64,000 nucleotides of DNA from G963665545 sp963665545 (GTDB lineage: Bacteria; Pseudomonadota; Gammaproteobacteria; Xanthomonadales; SZUA-36). The stretch is from NCBI GenBank assembly GCA_963665545.2, contig CAXXKZ010000004.1, forward strand, positions 248,001 to 312,000, read 5' to 3'. The translations under genes were made by a program, and so were the position numbers. The notes under the pieces were generated by a model. That model was not told the origin of the DNA. It made no database searches and was given only the letters and a program-made list of their open reading frames with translations. Shown piece after piece: positions 54,631 through 63,359 of the stretch. How positions within the stretch are numbered: the stretch's first letter is position 1; each line of letters opens with the position of its first letter.

Positions 54631-56015
54631 GAGTTATGATCGAATCTGGTGTTTGAGCAGTTGAAAAAAAGCGGCGTATCTGGTTGATTTGTTGTTACCA
54701 AACTTCAAAGCAACCAAAGGAGATACGCCACTATGAACAAGAATAATGTTATTGAACTGGAACGTCGAGCAATCAGTGCCGATCCGTTGACCGAATTGCT
54801 CAAAGAAGGCGCCCGGAAGCTGCTCGCCGAAGCGGTGGAAAGTGAAGTCCAGGAGCTGCTGGCCAAGTATCAGGATTGGCGTACCGAATCAGGTCATGCC
54901 GGTGTGGTGCGCAACGGTTACCTGCCAGAACGTGAGTTGCAGACCGGCCTGGGACCGATCCGGGTGAGAATTCCCAAGGTGCGCTCGAAGACCGGTGAAG
55001 CAGTGAGTTTTCAGTCGGTGCTGGTGCCGCCATATGTGCGCAAGACAGCGACTTTCGAGGCAGCCATTCCGTGGTTGTACCTCAAAGGGGTATCCAGCGG
55101 TGAGATGGCTGAGGCGTTGCGGGTACTGGTGGGCCCGCAGGCACAGGGTCTGTCGGCCAGCACGGTATCCCGCCTGAAACAGGTATGGGCGGAGGAATAT
55201 CGAGCGTGGAGCCAGCGTCGCCTGGGACAGGACCGGTGGGTGTATGTCTGGGCTGATGGTGTCTACAGTGGGCTGCGGGCGGAGGATGCCAAGCTCTGCG
55301 CGCTGGTGATCATTGGTGTCAATGAACGCGGCGAAAAACATTTTCTGGCGATTGAGGACGGGGTGCGGGAATCGACTCAGAGTTGGCGTGAGGTGTTGCT
55401 GAATCTGAAGTCGCGCGGCATGAGCGCCCCACAACTGGCGATTGGTGATGGTGCGATGGGTTTTTGGGCGGCGCTGGATGAAATCTTTCCGGCCAGCCGC
55501 CAGCAACGCTGCTGGATGCACAAGACCATGAATGTACTGAATTGTTTGCCGAAATCCGCACAACCCAAAGCCAAGCAGGCCCTGCACGCCATCTGGCAGG
55601 CGGAAACCAAGGATGATGCAAACAAGGCGTTTGATTTGTTTATTGAGATCTTTGAGGCGAAATACCCGAAAGCGACGAGCTGTTTGCTCAAGGATCGGGA
55701 TGAACTGTTGGCATTTTATGATTTTCCGGCCCAACACTGGCAGAGCATCCGGACCAGCAACCCGATTGAATCCACCTTTGCCACCATCCGCCACCGGACC
55801 AAAAGATCCAAAGGTTGTCTGACGCGCAATGGCATGTTGCATATGATGTTCAAATTGAGCCAGTGTGCGGAAAAGAAATGGCGCCGGCTACGCGGCTTTG
55901 ATTACCTGGCCAAGGTGATTACGGGGGTGAAATTCAAAGATGGGATCGAGGTAAAAGAGATTGATCAGGTCGCCGCTTGAATCAAATGGCTAAACACCAG
56001 ATTTGACAATAGCTC
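54631..56015 (+). mobile_element. IS256-family element, copy 6, without target duplication (1385 bp)
   Basis: Ends and length are as in the other copies, but the flanks differ (left AAGACGACC, right CCCGCAGAC). All five other copies have perfect duplications. This copy therefore probably formed by recombination between two elements, joining the int island to a 5'-truncated efflux gene. Confidence 0.95.
54733..55980 (+). CDS. IS256-family transposase, copy 6
   Basis: Protein identical to copies 1 and 4; D175, D239 and E346 are present. It is the only copy in plus orientation. Confidence 0.96.
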   Translation: MNKNNVIELERRAISADPLTELLKEGARKLLAEAVESEVQELLAKYQDWRTESGHAGVVRNGYLPERELQTGLGPIRVRIPKVRSKTGEAVSFQSVLVPPYVRKTATFEAAIPWLYLKGVSSGEMAEALRVLVGPQAQGLSASTVSRLKQVWAEEYRAWSQRRLGQDRWVYVWADGVYSGLRAEDAKLCALVIIGVNERGEKHFLAIEDGVRESTQSWREVLLNLKSRGMSAPQLAIGDGAMGFWAALDEIFPASRQQRCWMHKTMNVLNCLPKSAQPKAKQALHAIWQAETKDDANKAFDLFIEIFEAKYPKATSCLLKDRDELLAFYDFPAQHWQSIRTSNPIESTFATIRHRTKRSKGCLTRNGMLHMMFKLSQCAEKKWRRLRGFDYLAKVITGVKFKDGIEVKEIDQVAA

Positions 56016-56900
56016 CCCGCAGACGTTCGTCCGCTGAACAGTTCCACCATCGCTGCTGAAGTCCCGGCGATTGTCAAGAAAGTTCACGCCTATGTAGGCC
56101 AGGTCGTGGCCAAAGGCGACTTGTTGCTGGAGCTTGAAGATACCGATTACGGCTTGAACCTGCAGCAGGCGGAAGCCAACCTCTCGTCCAGCTCGGCTCA
56201 GCAGGTCCAGGCCGACGCCAGACTCAAGCGAGCGAGGGAGTTGGGCCAAAATCAATACCTGTCCGCCGATGATCTGCTGACCAGGGAAACCGAGGTGATG
56301 GTGATCGCGGCACAAATCCGGGCCAATGAAGTCAGCATCGCCATTGCCCGTCGCAATCTTCAAAAATGCCGTATCCTGGCGCCATTCAACGCGGTTGTGG
56401 ATGACAGAATCGCCCAGGTAGGCGCTTTTGTTGGCAACGGCAGTCCCTTGCTGAGCCTGACCGAACTCGACCATTTTGAGCTGGACAGCGAAATCGCGGC
56501 CCGCGTCGCCGACTCCATCGAGATAGCCCAGTCCATCCGCTTCGTCAGTGGAGACCACACTTACCCCGTCAAACTGCTCAGGCTGTCTCCGGTCATTGAT
56601 GTCGAAAGGCGCATACGGCGGGCCAGATTCGGCTTTCCCGAAAATTTCCCCGCAGTCGGCAGCAGCGGAGAGGTGATTTGGCAAGTGGACAGCGGCATGC
56701 TGCCGGCCAGCCTGATGGTTCGGCGCAGCGGCCAATTGGGCATCTTCACCGTTGACCAGAACACCGCCCGCTTCGTGGCATTGGCGAACGCTCAGGAGGG
56801 CCGCCCGGTCACCGTAACATTGCCGTTGGACACGACCGTTGTCGTTCAGGGCCGGGATCGACTACAGGATGGCGACGCGGTAAACACCGGTCACGAATAG
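56016..56900 (+). pseudogene. RND efflux periplasmic adaptor, 5'-truncated
   Basis: The frame is open from the IS end (PADVRPLNSSTIAAEVPAIV). The lipoyl half-motif GDLLLELEDTDYGLNLQQAE, a coiled-coil hairpin (AQQVQADARLKRARELGQNQ) and the second lipoyl half RILAPFNAVVDDRIAQVGAF follow. Signal peptide and about the first 50-60 residues are missing, removed at the IS junction. The apparent start at GTG 56106 lacks export information. The protein should link the RND pump to an outer-membrane channel. Its stop is 9 bp before the pump gene. Confidence 0.82.
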
Positions 56901-56909
56901 AAATTCCTC

Positions 56910-59900
56910 GTGTTCAAGAGCCTTCTGACCAATCACGCCCTGGTAAACATTCTGTTCACGGTTGTGCTGGCCATGGGCGTTCTGTCCTACACCACAATGC
57001 CACGGGAAAGAGATCCCGAGATCAACTTCAATTGGGTCAATATCAGCACCATTCTGCCAGGCGCATCGGCGCCAGACGTTGAAGAATTGGTGACCGGTCC
57101 GCTGGAAGACTCGATCCGAAACGTCAGGGATGTGCGTTGGGTCATCAGCACCACGCGCGAAAGTTCTTCCAATATACTCGTTCGGTTCAACCAGATGTCG
57201 GACCGACTTTTTGATAAAAGAGTCAATGATTTACGGCGTGAACTTCAAGTAAAAACGAACGATGATCTGCCTGAAGAGGCGCTCGACCCACTGATCCTGG
57301 AGGTCACCTCGTCCAGTGGATTTCCCACTGCCATGGTGATTGTCCAGAGCCAGGCGAATGACGAGCAGCTACGCCAGCAGGCCAGAATGGTCAAACTGGA
57401 CCTCGAGCGCATGCAAGCGGTCGATCAGGTCATCTCGCTGGGACTGCATGACCCGGAATTGCAGGTGGTGATCGATCCCGATCGACTGGCCAATCATGGC
57501 CTGATGGCCACCGATGTGGCCGACAGTTTGCGGCAGTCCTTCCGGGATGTATTTGCGGGCAAGGCCATCGTATCTGGCAATGAATGGCTGGTTCGCCTGC
57601 TGGGCACCACGGAAAACCCCGAGGTGCTGGCAGAGTTTCAACTGGTGCCGGCGGCCCATCCCGACCGCATGATTGCGCTGGACCAGGTCGCAAAAATCAG
57701 GCGGGCGCGTAAGGTCGCAACACAGCTGGTTTCCTTTGAGGGCCAACATGCTGTGGGTTTGTCGGTCAACAAGGTGCCATTCTCCAACACGCTGGACCTG
57801 ATCGACCAAATCAAGGCATACATCGCCAACAAGAACGCACAACTGGAGATGGAAGGTCTGCGACTTATTCTGGCGGACGACCAGACGCTTGAAACCCGCA
57901 ATGCCATCGGCGTCATGCAAAACAATGCCCTGCTGGGCCTGACCCTGGTGCTCATCGTGTGCTGGCTTTTTCTTGGCCTGAAAATCGCCACCATGGTCAC
58001 CCTGGGCATTCTATTTTCCATCACCGGTACATTCTGGGCCCTGGCCATTACAGGTAATACCATCAATGTTGCCGTGCTGCTCGGCATCGTCATCGTGCTG
58101 GGTATGCTGGTGGACGATGCGGTGGTGGTTGTGGAGGCCATGTATTACCGCCTTCAACGTGGTGCGGACGGCCTCGAGGCAGCGCTTGGAGCGCTAAGGG
58201 AAGTCGCCAAACCTGTAACTTCGGCAGTCGCCACGACCATTGCCGCTTTTCTGCCATTGATGTTGCTGCCGGGCATTATTGGCCAATTCATGTTCGTGAT
58301 TCCGTTCGTGGTGACTGTTGGCTTGGCGGTGAGTCTGGTCGAGGCATTCTGGATACTGCCATCCCATGTGCTGTCATTCAGCGACCAATTGAAGAAAAAG
58401 AAAACACTCGATGACCGGCGCGCCCGGGGGACACACTGGATCCGGGTGAAGTACACCCGCCTGCTGTGCTACGTCATGCGCAGGCCGGCCCGCTTCCTCG
58501 CTGCGGGGGCGTTGACAGTCCTTCTTGCGGTATCTGCGATTGCAGCCGGCCTGGTGAAATTCGACTTCTTCTCCGTCGAACCGATGCGCCTGTTTTACGT
58601 CGATCTCGACATGCCACCGGATAGCCCGCTGGAAAACACGCTGGCGGAACTCCGGCACATCGAGTCCATAGTTCGGACCCTACTCAAGCAGGGCGAGCCG
58701 CGTTCATTCACTGCCAATGCGGGCGTCAAATTCAGCGACACCGAACCGATTTATGGAGATCAGTACGGGCAATTGCAGGTTTCGTTGAATCCACGTGGCA
58801 AGGATGGCCGCAGCGTGGGGGAAATTATAGATTCCATTCGCGCGGAAGTCGCAGCCATTCCTACCGACGGCGTGATCAACTTGACGATAAAAACCAATGG
58901 ACCGCCGGCGGCCAAGGCGATCAACGTCAAAGTCCGCTCAGACAATTTCGATGAACTGCGGGCCGCCACTGATGCGGTGCTGAAGATTGCAGCGACCGTT
59001 CCCGGCGTGATCGGACTGACGGACACGGATGTGGTCGGGCGATCCGAGTTGGTCCTCCATCTCGATTACAAAGCGGTACGCCGGGCAGGTCTTGAACCCG
59101 GTCAGGTGGCGCGCTTACTGCGTTTACACATGGACGGAGAAATTGTCGCCTTCATGCGTGACAAAGGCGAAAAGGTGGAATTGCGCGTGCGCGGCGCGCC
59201 CCGTCGGCTGCACGATATTCATGCCATTATGGAGAATCCAATAGCGCTGCCCGATGGCGGCATCACCACATTCGGGGCGCTGGCGAAGACTGAAGTCAGT
59301 CGCAGCCGGGGCACCATCCGACACTACAATTTGCGGCGCTCCATCTCGGTTCAGGCAGATCTTGACGCCGAGCAAATCAATACGGTGGCAGCCAACCGGC
59401 TGATCGAGGAAGGCTGGGACAAAATCAAGACTGATTTTCCCAATACCGATCTGGAATTCAGCGGTGCGCTCGATGACATCCAGGAAAGCCTGGATGCTAT
59501 GGGTGGACTGTTCCTGCTGGGTCTGGGATTGATCTACCTGATCATCGCGGCCCAATTTCGCAGTTACTTCCAGCCGTTCTTGATACTGGCGACAATCCCG
59601 ATGGCCTTTACTGGCGTGGTGTTCGGTTTGGTGGTTACCGGCAATCCAATGAGCCTGTGGACACTTTACGGTGTCATTGCGCTCACCGGTATTTCAGTGA
59701 ACAGCGCTATCGTTCTGATCGATGCCGCAAACGCGCGGATTCGTGCCGGAATGCGCCCACTTCACGCCACGATTTACGCTGCCCGGCGCAGGGTCATTCC
59801 CATCCTCATGACCACTTCAACAACGATCGCCGGACTGTCCTCGCTGGCAATGGGCCTGGGCGGCAAATCGCTGCTGTGGGGCCCGGTGGCATCCAGTATC

Positions 59901-60059
59901 GTGGCCGGACTGGGTGTCGCCAGCTTGCTGACCCTGTTCATCATCCCCACGCTATACCGCGCATTCATGCGGGGCCATGACCCGGATGATTTCCGTAAGG
60001 ATCATCACCTCACCAAACAGGAAGGGTTTTCCGACGATCCAGAGCCCCTGCCAGGATAG
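56910..60059 (+). CDS. RND-family efflux pump permease
   Basis: A 1049-residue resistance-nodulation-division inner-membrane pump, full length. Twelve helices and two large periplasmic loops are expected. Proton-relay residues D402/D403 are in IVLGMLVDDAVVVVEAM in helix 4. The second half has the family segments GLGLIYLIIAAQFRSYFQPF and LYGVIALTGISVNSAIVLID. The start is GTG 56910. It exports small toxic compounds or lipids by proton exchange; the substrate is unknown. The adaptor just upstream is truncated, so the pump may now be silent or leaky. Confidence 0.93.
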   Translation: MFKSLLTNHALVNILFTVVLAMGVLSYTTMPRERDPEINFNWVNISTILPGASAPDVEELVTGPLEDSIRNVRDVRWVISTTRESSSNILVRFNQMSDRLFDKRVNDLRRELQVKTNDDLPEEALDPLILEVTSSSGFPTAMVIVQSQANDEQLRQQARMVKLDLERMQAVDQVISLGLHDPELQVVIDPDRLANHGLMATDVADSLRQSFRDVFAGKAIVSGNEWLVRLLGTTENPEVLAEFQLVPAAHPDRMIALDQVAKIRRARKVATQLVSFEGQHAVGLSVNKVPFSNTLDLIDQIKAYIANKNAQLEMEGLRLILADDQTLETRNAIGVMQNNALLGLTLVLIVCWLFLGLKIATMVTLGILFSITGTFWALAITGNTINVAVLLGIVIVLGMLVDDAVVVVEAMYYRLQRGADGLEAALGALREVAKPVTSAVATTIAAFLPLMLLPGIIGQFMFVIPFVVTVGLAVSLVEAFWILPSHVLSFSDQLKKKKTLDDRRARGTHWIRVKYTRLLCYVMRRPARFLAAGALTVLLAVSAIAAGLVKFDFFSVEPMRLFYVDLDMPPDSPLENTLAELRHIESIVRTLLKQGEPRSFTANAGVKFSDTEPIYGDQYGQLQVSLNPRGKDGRSVGEIIDSIRAEVAAIPTDGVINLTIKTNGPPAAKAINVKVRSDNFDELRAATDAVLKIAATVPGVIGLTDTDVVGRSELVLHLDYKAVRRAGLEPGQVARLLRLHMDGEIVAFMRDKGEKVELRVRGAPRRLHDIHAIMENPIALPDGGITTFGALAKTEVSRSRGTIRHYNLRRSISVQADLDAEQINTVAANRLIEEGWDKIKTDFPNTDLEFSGALDDIQESLDAMGGLFLLGLGLIYLIIAAQFRSYFQPFLILATIPMAFTGVVFGLVVTGNPMSLWTLYGVIALTGISVNSAIVLIDAANARIRAGMRPLHATIYAARRRVIPILMTTSTTIAGLSSLAMGLGGKSLLWGPVASSIVAGLGVASLLTLFIIPTLYRAFMRGHDPDDFRKDHHLTKQEGFSDDPEPLPG

Positions 60060-60153
60060 TTTGCCGGATTGCGCAGCGCGATCAGGCGAATGATCGTCGC
60101 GGTTGGGCGATGGGCTCTGATTGATCACCTCTGCTATGATGCGAGGCATAGTG

Positions 60154-61323
60154 ATGCGATTTAGTCACAATGTTATAGTCGGGCGGCATCCCACCACTTG
60201 GCGCAGATGGTCCGCCACCTTGCTGGTGATCCTGCTCTCCGGCTGCGCTTCGAGTTCGCATTTCACCCAGGAGATACCACCATTCCGCGGGGAGGAAACA
60301 CCCAACGTCCCTGATTTCGATGTGTTGGCCCTCTCGCCGGAAATGATCGAATTCCTCGAACGCCATGTACCCAAGCGCGGCACCCGTGGGGAGCGGGCCT
60401 GGGCACTGAGCCATCTGGCGGTGGATCGCTACATGATGGCGTTTGACTACAGCCCGGAACTCACACTAACAGCCGGCGAAGCCTTTGCGCGCCGTGAGGG
60501 GAATTGCCTGACATTTTCCAACCTGTTGATTGCCATGGCGCGGCATATGGGTCTGCGGGCACGTTACCAACAGGTGCATATCCGGCCAGACTGGAACAAC
60601 CGGGGCAACACGCTGCTACTTAGCATGCATGTCAACGTCAGCATTGCGGCACCCCAGGGTGAATACGTGGTCGACATTTCGGGACAGAAACGCGCCGAAT
60701 TTGATCTGGTATCGCCGATGAGCGACCTCGAAGCACGCGCCCAATATTTCAATAATCTTGGGGTCGATGGCCTGTTGCGTGAAGACCTGCCACAGGCCTA
60801 TGCGAATTTCCACAGGGCACTGAGCATAGACAATGACAAGTCTTATCTTTGGTCAAACCTGGGCGTGGTCCTGAGCCGCAATCTGCAGACCGAGGATGCC
60901 ATCTGGGCATACCAGGTGGCGATGCAGAAAGACCGCTACAACAGCACTGCCAGCAACAACCTGTTTGCAATTTATGAGCGTATTGGCAACCTCGACGCGG
61001 CCGATGACCTGAGGCGTAAAGTGGAGCGCCACCAACGCAAAAACCCCTACCACCTAATGGTGCAAAGCCAGACAGCGTTGGTGGAACAGCGTTACGAAGA
61101 CTCGATTCAACTGCTCAAGCGAGCCATCAAGCTCAAGGATATGGAATACCGGCTGCACGCCCAGTTGGCCATTTCTTACTACCTGGTGGGTGACCACCAG
61201 GCGGCCGAAGCCTCCTACGCCCAGGCCCTGGCTTTGGTGCCGGCCGGCGTCGAGCTGGAATTTACCCTGGAAGAAGTGGAATCAGTGCTGCTGCGAATGC
61301 GTGCAGAGGCAGCAGACTCATAG
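60154..61323 (+). CDS. TPR lipoprotein with transglutaminase-like N-terminal domain
   Basis: 389 residues from ATG 60154; in-frame alternatives lie upstream to 60121. A signal peptide with lipobox LLSGC anchors it to the envelope. Residues of the N-terminal domain include FARREGNCLTFSNLLIAMAR, with the Cys of a transglutaminase/protease-like core, and VVDISGQ. The C-terminal half is TPR helices (YANFHRALSIDNDKSYLWSN, AIKLKDMEYRLHAQLAISYY). A scaffold role in the envelope is likely; the substrate is unknown. Confidence 0.8.
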   Translation: MRFSHNVIVGRHPTTWRRWSATLLVILLSGCASSSHFTQEIPPFRGEETPNVPDFDVLALSPEMIEFLERHVPKRGTRGERAWALSHLAVDRYMMAFDYSPELTLTAGEAFARREGNCLTFSNLLIAMARHMGLRARYQQVHIRPDWNNRGNTLLLSMHVNVSIAAPQGEYVVDISGQKRAEFDLVSPMSDLEARAQYFNNLGVDGLLREDLPQAYANFHRALSIDNDKSYLWSNLGVVLSRNLQTEDAIWAYQVAMQKDRYNSTASNNLFAIYERIGNLDAADDLRRKVERHQRKNPYHLMVQSQTALVEQRYEDSIQLLKRAIKLKDMEYRLHAQLAISYYLVGDHQAAEASYAQALALVPAGVELEFTLEEVESVLLRMRAEAADS

Positions 61324-61340
61324 GATAATGTGGAAGGAAG

Positions 61341-62564
61341 CTAAAGCCCGCTGATACCGATCAGCACCTCATTCATACGTTCAAACACCGTTGCCATGAC
61401 CCTCGAGTCCGGAAGTGTTGTGATGCGAAAGTGATCGTTGTAGGCCACATTGAAGCTGCTGCCGGGCGCCACCAGCACATGTCTTTTTTCCAGTAATTCC
61501 ATGGCGAATTGCTGGTCATCGAAACCGGGAATTTTTTCCTGATCAACGCGAATGAATGCGTACATGGCGCCTGCGGGCTTTTCCACACTCAGATACTCGC
61601 TCGCGGCAACCCCATCCAGTATGGCTTGTCTTGATTGATACAGGCGGCCACCGGGAACCAGGAGACCCTCGATACTCTGGAATCCGCCCAAGGCTGTCTG
61701 GACTGCCCATTGCCCCGGGACATTGGCGCATAGACGTAAAGATGCCAGCAGCTCAACCGCGTGCATCAAGTCATTGGCGTTTTCCCGGTCCCCACTGAAA
61801 ATGATCCAGCCAATGCGGTAGCCACAGGCGCGATAAATCTTTGACAGCCCGGCAAAAGTCAGGCAAAGGGTATCTTGAACCAGGGTCGCCATCGGTGTGT
61901 GTTCGGCGCCATCAAACAGCATCTGGTCATAAATCTCATCACTGAGAATGACAATTTGATGCGCCTCTGCGATGCGGACGATTTCCTCAACAATCGCCCT
62001 GGGATACACCACCCCGGTTGGATTATTTGGGTTGATGATCACAATCGCGCGTGTTCGAGGCGTGAGCAATGCTCTAATCTCGTCCGGATCGGGTACAAAT
62101 CCATTGTCGGGTAGGCAATTGTAGTAAACAGGCTTGCCGCGATTGAGCTCAACCGAGGCGCTCCACAGTGGGTAATCGGGGCTGGGAATCAATACCTCGT
62201 CACCACTGCACAGCAATGCTCTGAGCGCCAGGTCTATGCACTCGCTGACGCCGTTGCCCATGACGATGTCACGCGTGCTGACGACCATCACACCCCTGTC
62301 CTGCTGCTGCATAACAATCGCTTCGCGGGCGGGGAATATGCCTTTTTGATGGCAGTAGGCCTCGCTTTGCCCCAGGTTCTCGATCATCGCCAGGCGCATG
62401 GTTTCCGGTGTACGGTAGCCGAACAATCCCGGGTTACCGATATTCAGAGAGATGATTTCGTATCCGCGGCGCTCTAACTCCATGGCACGCGATGCCAATT
62501 CGCCACGAATTTCGTAGCTGACATCGGCAAGAATATCGTTGGTTTTGATGGGTGCTTTGGTCAT
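61341..62564 (-). CDS. alaA: PLP-dependent aminotransferase (AlaA-like)
   Basis: A 407-residue fold-type I aminotransferase. PLP-binding Lys is in FAGLSKIYRACGYRIGW, the Asn/Asp pair in IVIINPNNPTGVVYPR and ILSDEIYDQMLFD, and Arg in DHFRITTLPDS. Closest in pattern to AlaA of Gammaproteobacteria, which makes alanine from pyruvate and glutamate. It is cytosolic. It is convergent with the TPR lipoprotein gene. The symbol is inferred from motif resemblance. Confidence 0.85.
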   Translation of the reverse strand: MTKAPIKTNDILADVSYEIRGELASRAMELERRGYEIISLNIGNPGLFGYRTPETMRLAMIENLGQSEAYCHQKGIFPAREAIVMQQQDRGVMVVSTRDIVMGNGVSECIDLALRALLCSGDEVLIPSPDYPLWSASVELNRGKPVYYNCLPDNGFVPDPDEIRALLTPRTRAIVIINPNNPTGVVYPRAIVEEIVRIAEAHQIVILSDEIYDQMLFDGAEHTPMATLVQDTLCLTFAGLSKIYRACGYRIGWIIFSGDRENANDLMHAVELLASLRLCANVPGQWAVQTALGGFQSIEGLLVPGGRLYQSRQAILDGVAASEYLSVEKPAGAMYAFIRVDQEKIPGFDDQQFAMELLEKRHVLVAPGSSFNVAYNDHFRITTLPDSRVMATVFERMNEVLIGISGL

Positions 62565-62649
62565 GGCCGTTTGTCGATTTTTGGGGCTCGTCAGGGAGTA
62601 GACGCCGACCCGGCAATTTACCCCAACTCACGGCGCATCGCCAGGCGCA

Positions 62650-63342
62650 TCACCAGGGAATTGTGTCGCCGTTGTAGGCAAAGAACGAGCCGCTGTCGGC
62701 CAGCGTCACCGAGCGCATCACCTACCGCATCCCGTCAACGCTTTGTGCCGTGCTGATCAGCGCATTGGGCCCACCCATCGTGGTCTGTACCCAGCCAGGG
62801 TGCAGCACGATGGCCGTAATTCCCTTTGCCGCCAAGTTGATGGCCAAATTCTTGTTGACCTGGTTCAAGGCCGCCTTGGAACTGCGATAGGGCGTGTTGC
62901 TACCCGATGAGTTGTCCGCCACGCTGCCTACACGGCTCGAAAGATTGGCAATCAGTTTGAGTTCACTACGGGCCAGGTGCGGAATGAAGGCCGAGGCAAC
63001 CATCATCGGCGCAATGGTGTTGACTTCCAGCGTCTGCCGCCAGCCAGCCAGCTCTGCAACGGTTGGAAACACGCTCCGAGGCCCGAACAACGCAGCATTG
63101 TTGATCAATATGTCGATAGCGCGGTCCTCCAACTCGGCGGACAACTCAGCCAGTTGGGCATAATCGGTGACGTCCAACGGATGTAAGCTGATGCTTGCAT
63201 GTTGCCGCGCCAGGCCGAGGAGATCGGCGGCCTGGTCCAAACCACGGGCGCAGGCGATGACATTCCAACCGTCAACCGCATACTGCCGGCAGAATTCGAG
63301 CCCAATGCCCCGGTTGGCGCCGGTAACCAGTAGGCTACTCAT
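62650..63342 (-). pseudogene. SDR-family oxidoreductase with premature TAG
   Basis: A classical short-chain dehydrogenase/reductase. Motif GANRGIGLEFCRQY binds NAD(P); NNAALFGPRSV follows. The catalytic Ser-Tyr-Lys area is NLSSRVGSVADNSSGSNTPY, then RSSKAALNQVNKNLAINLAA. The frame stops at TAG 62722-62724 after QSVDGMR, yet the next 23 codons in frame (TLADSGSFFAYNGDTIPW) are the normal SDR ending, with a TGA at 62650-62652. A nonsense change removes the C-terminus, which usually closes the dimer. Activity is uncertain. Confidence 0.78.
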
Positions 63343-63359
63343 TGCTTACAGCATAGACG

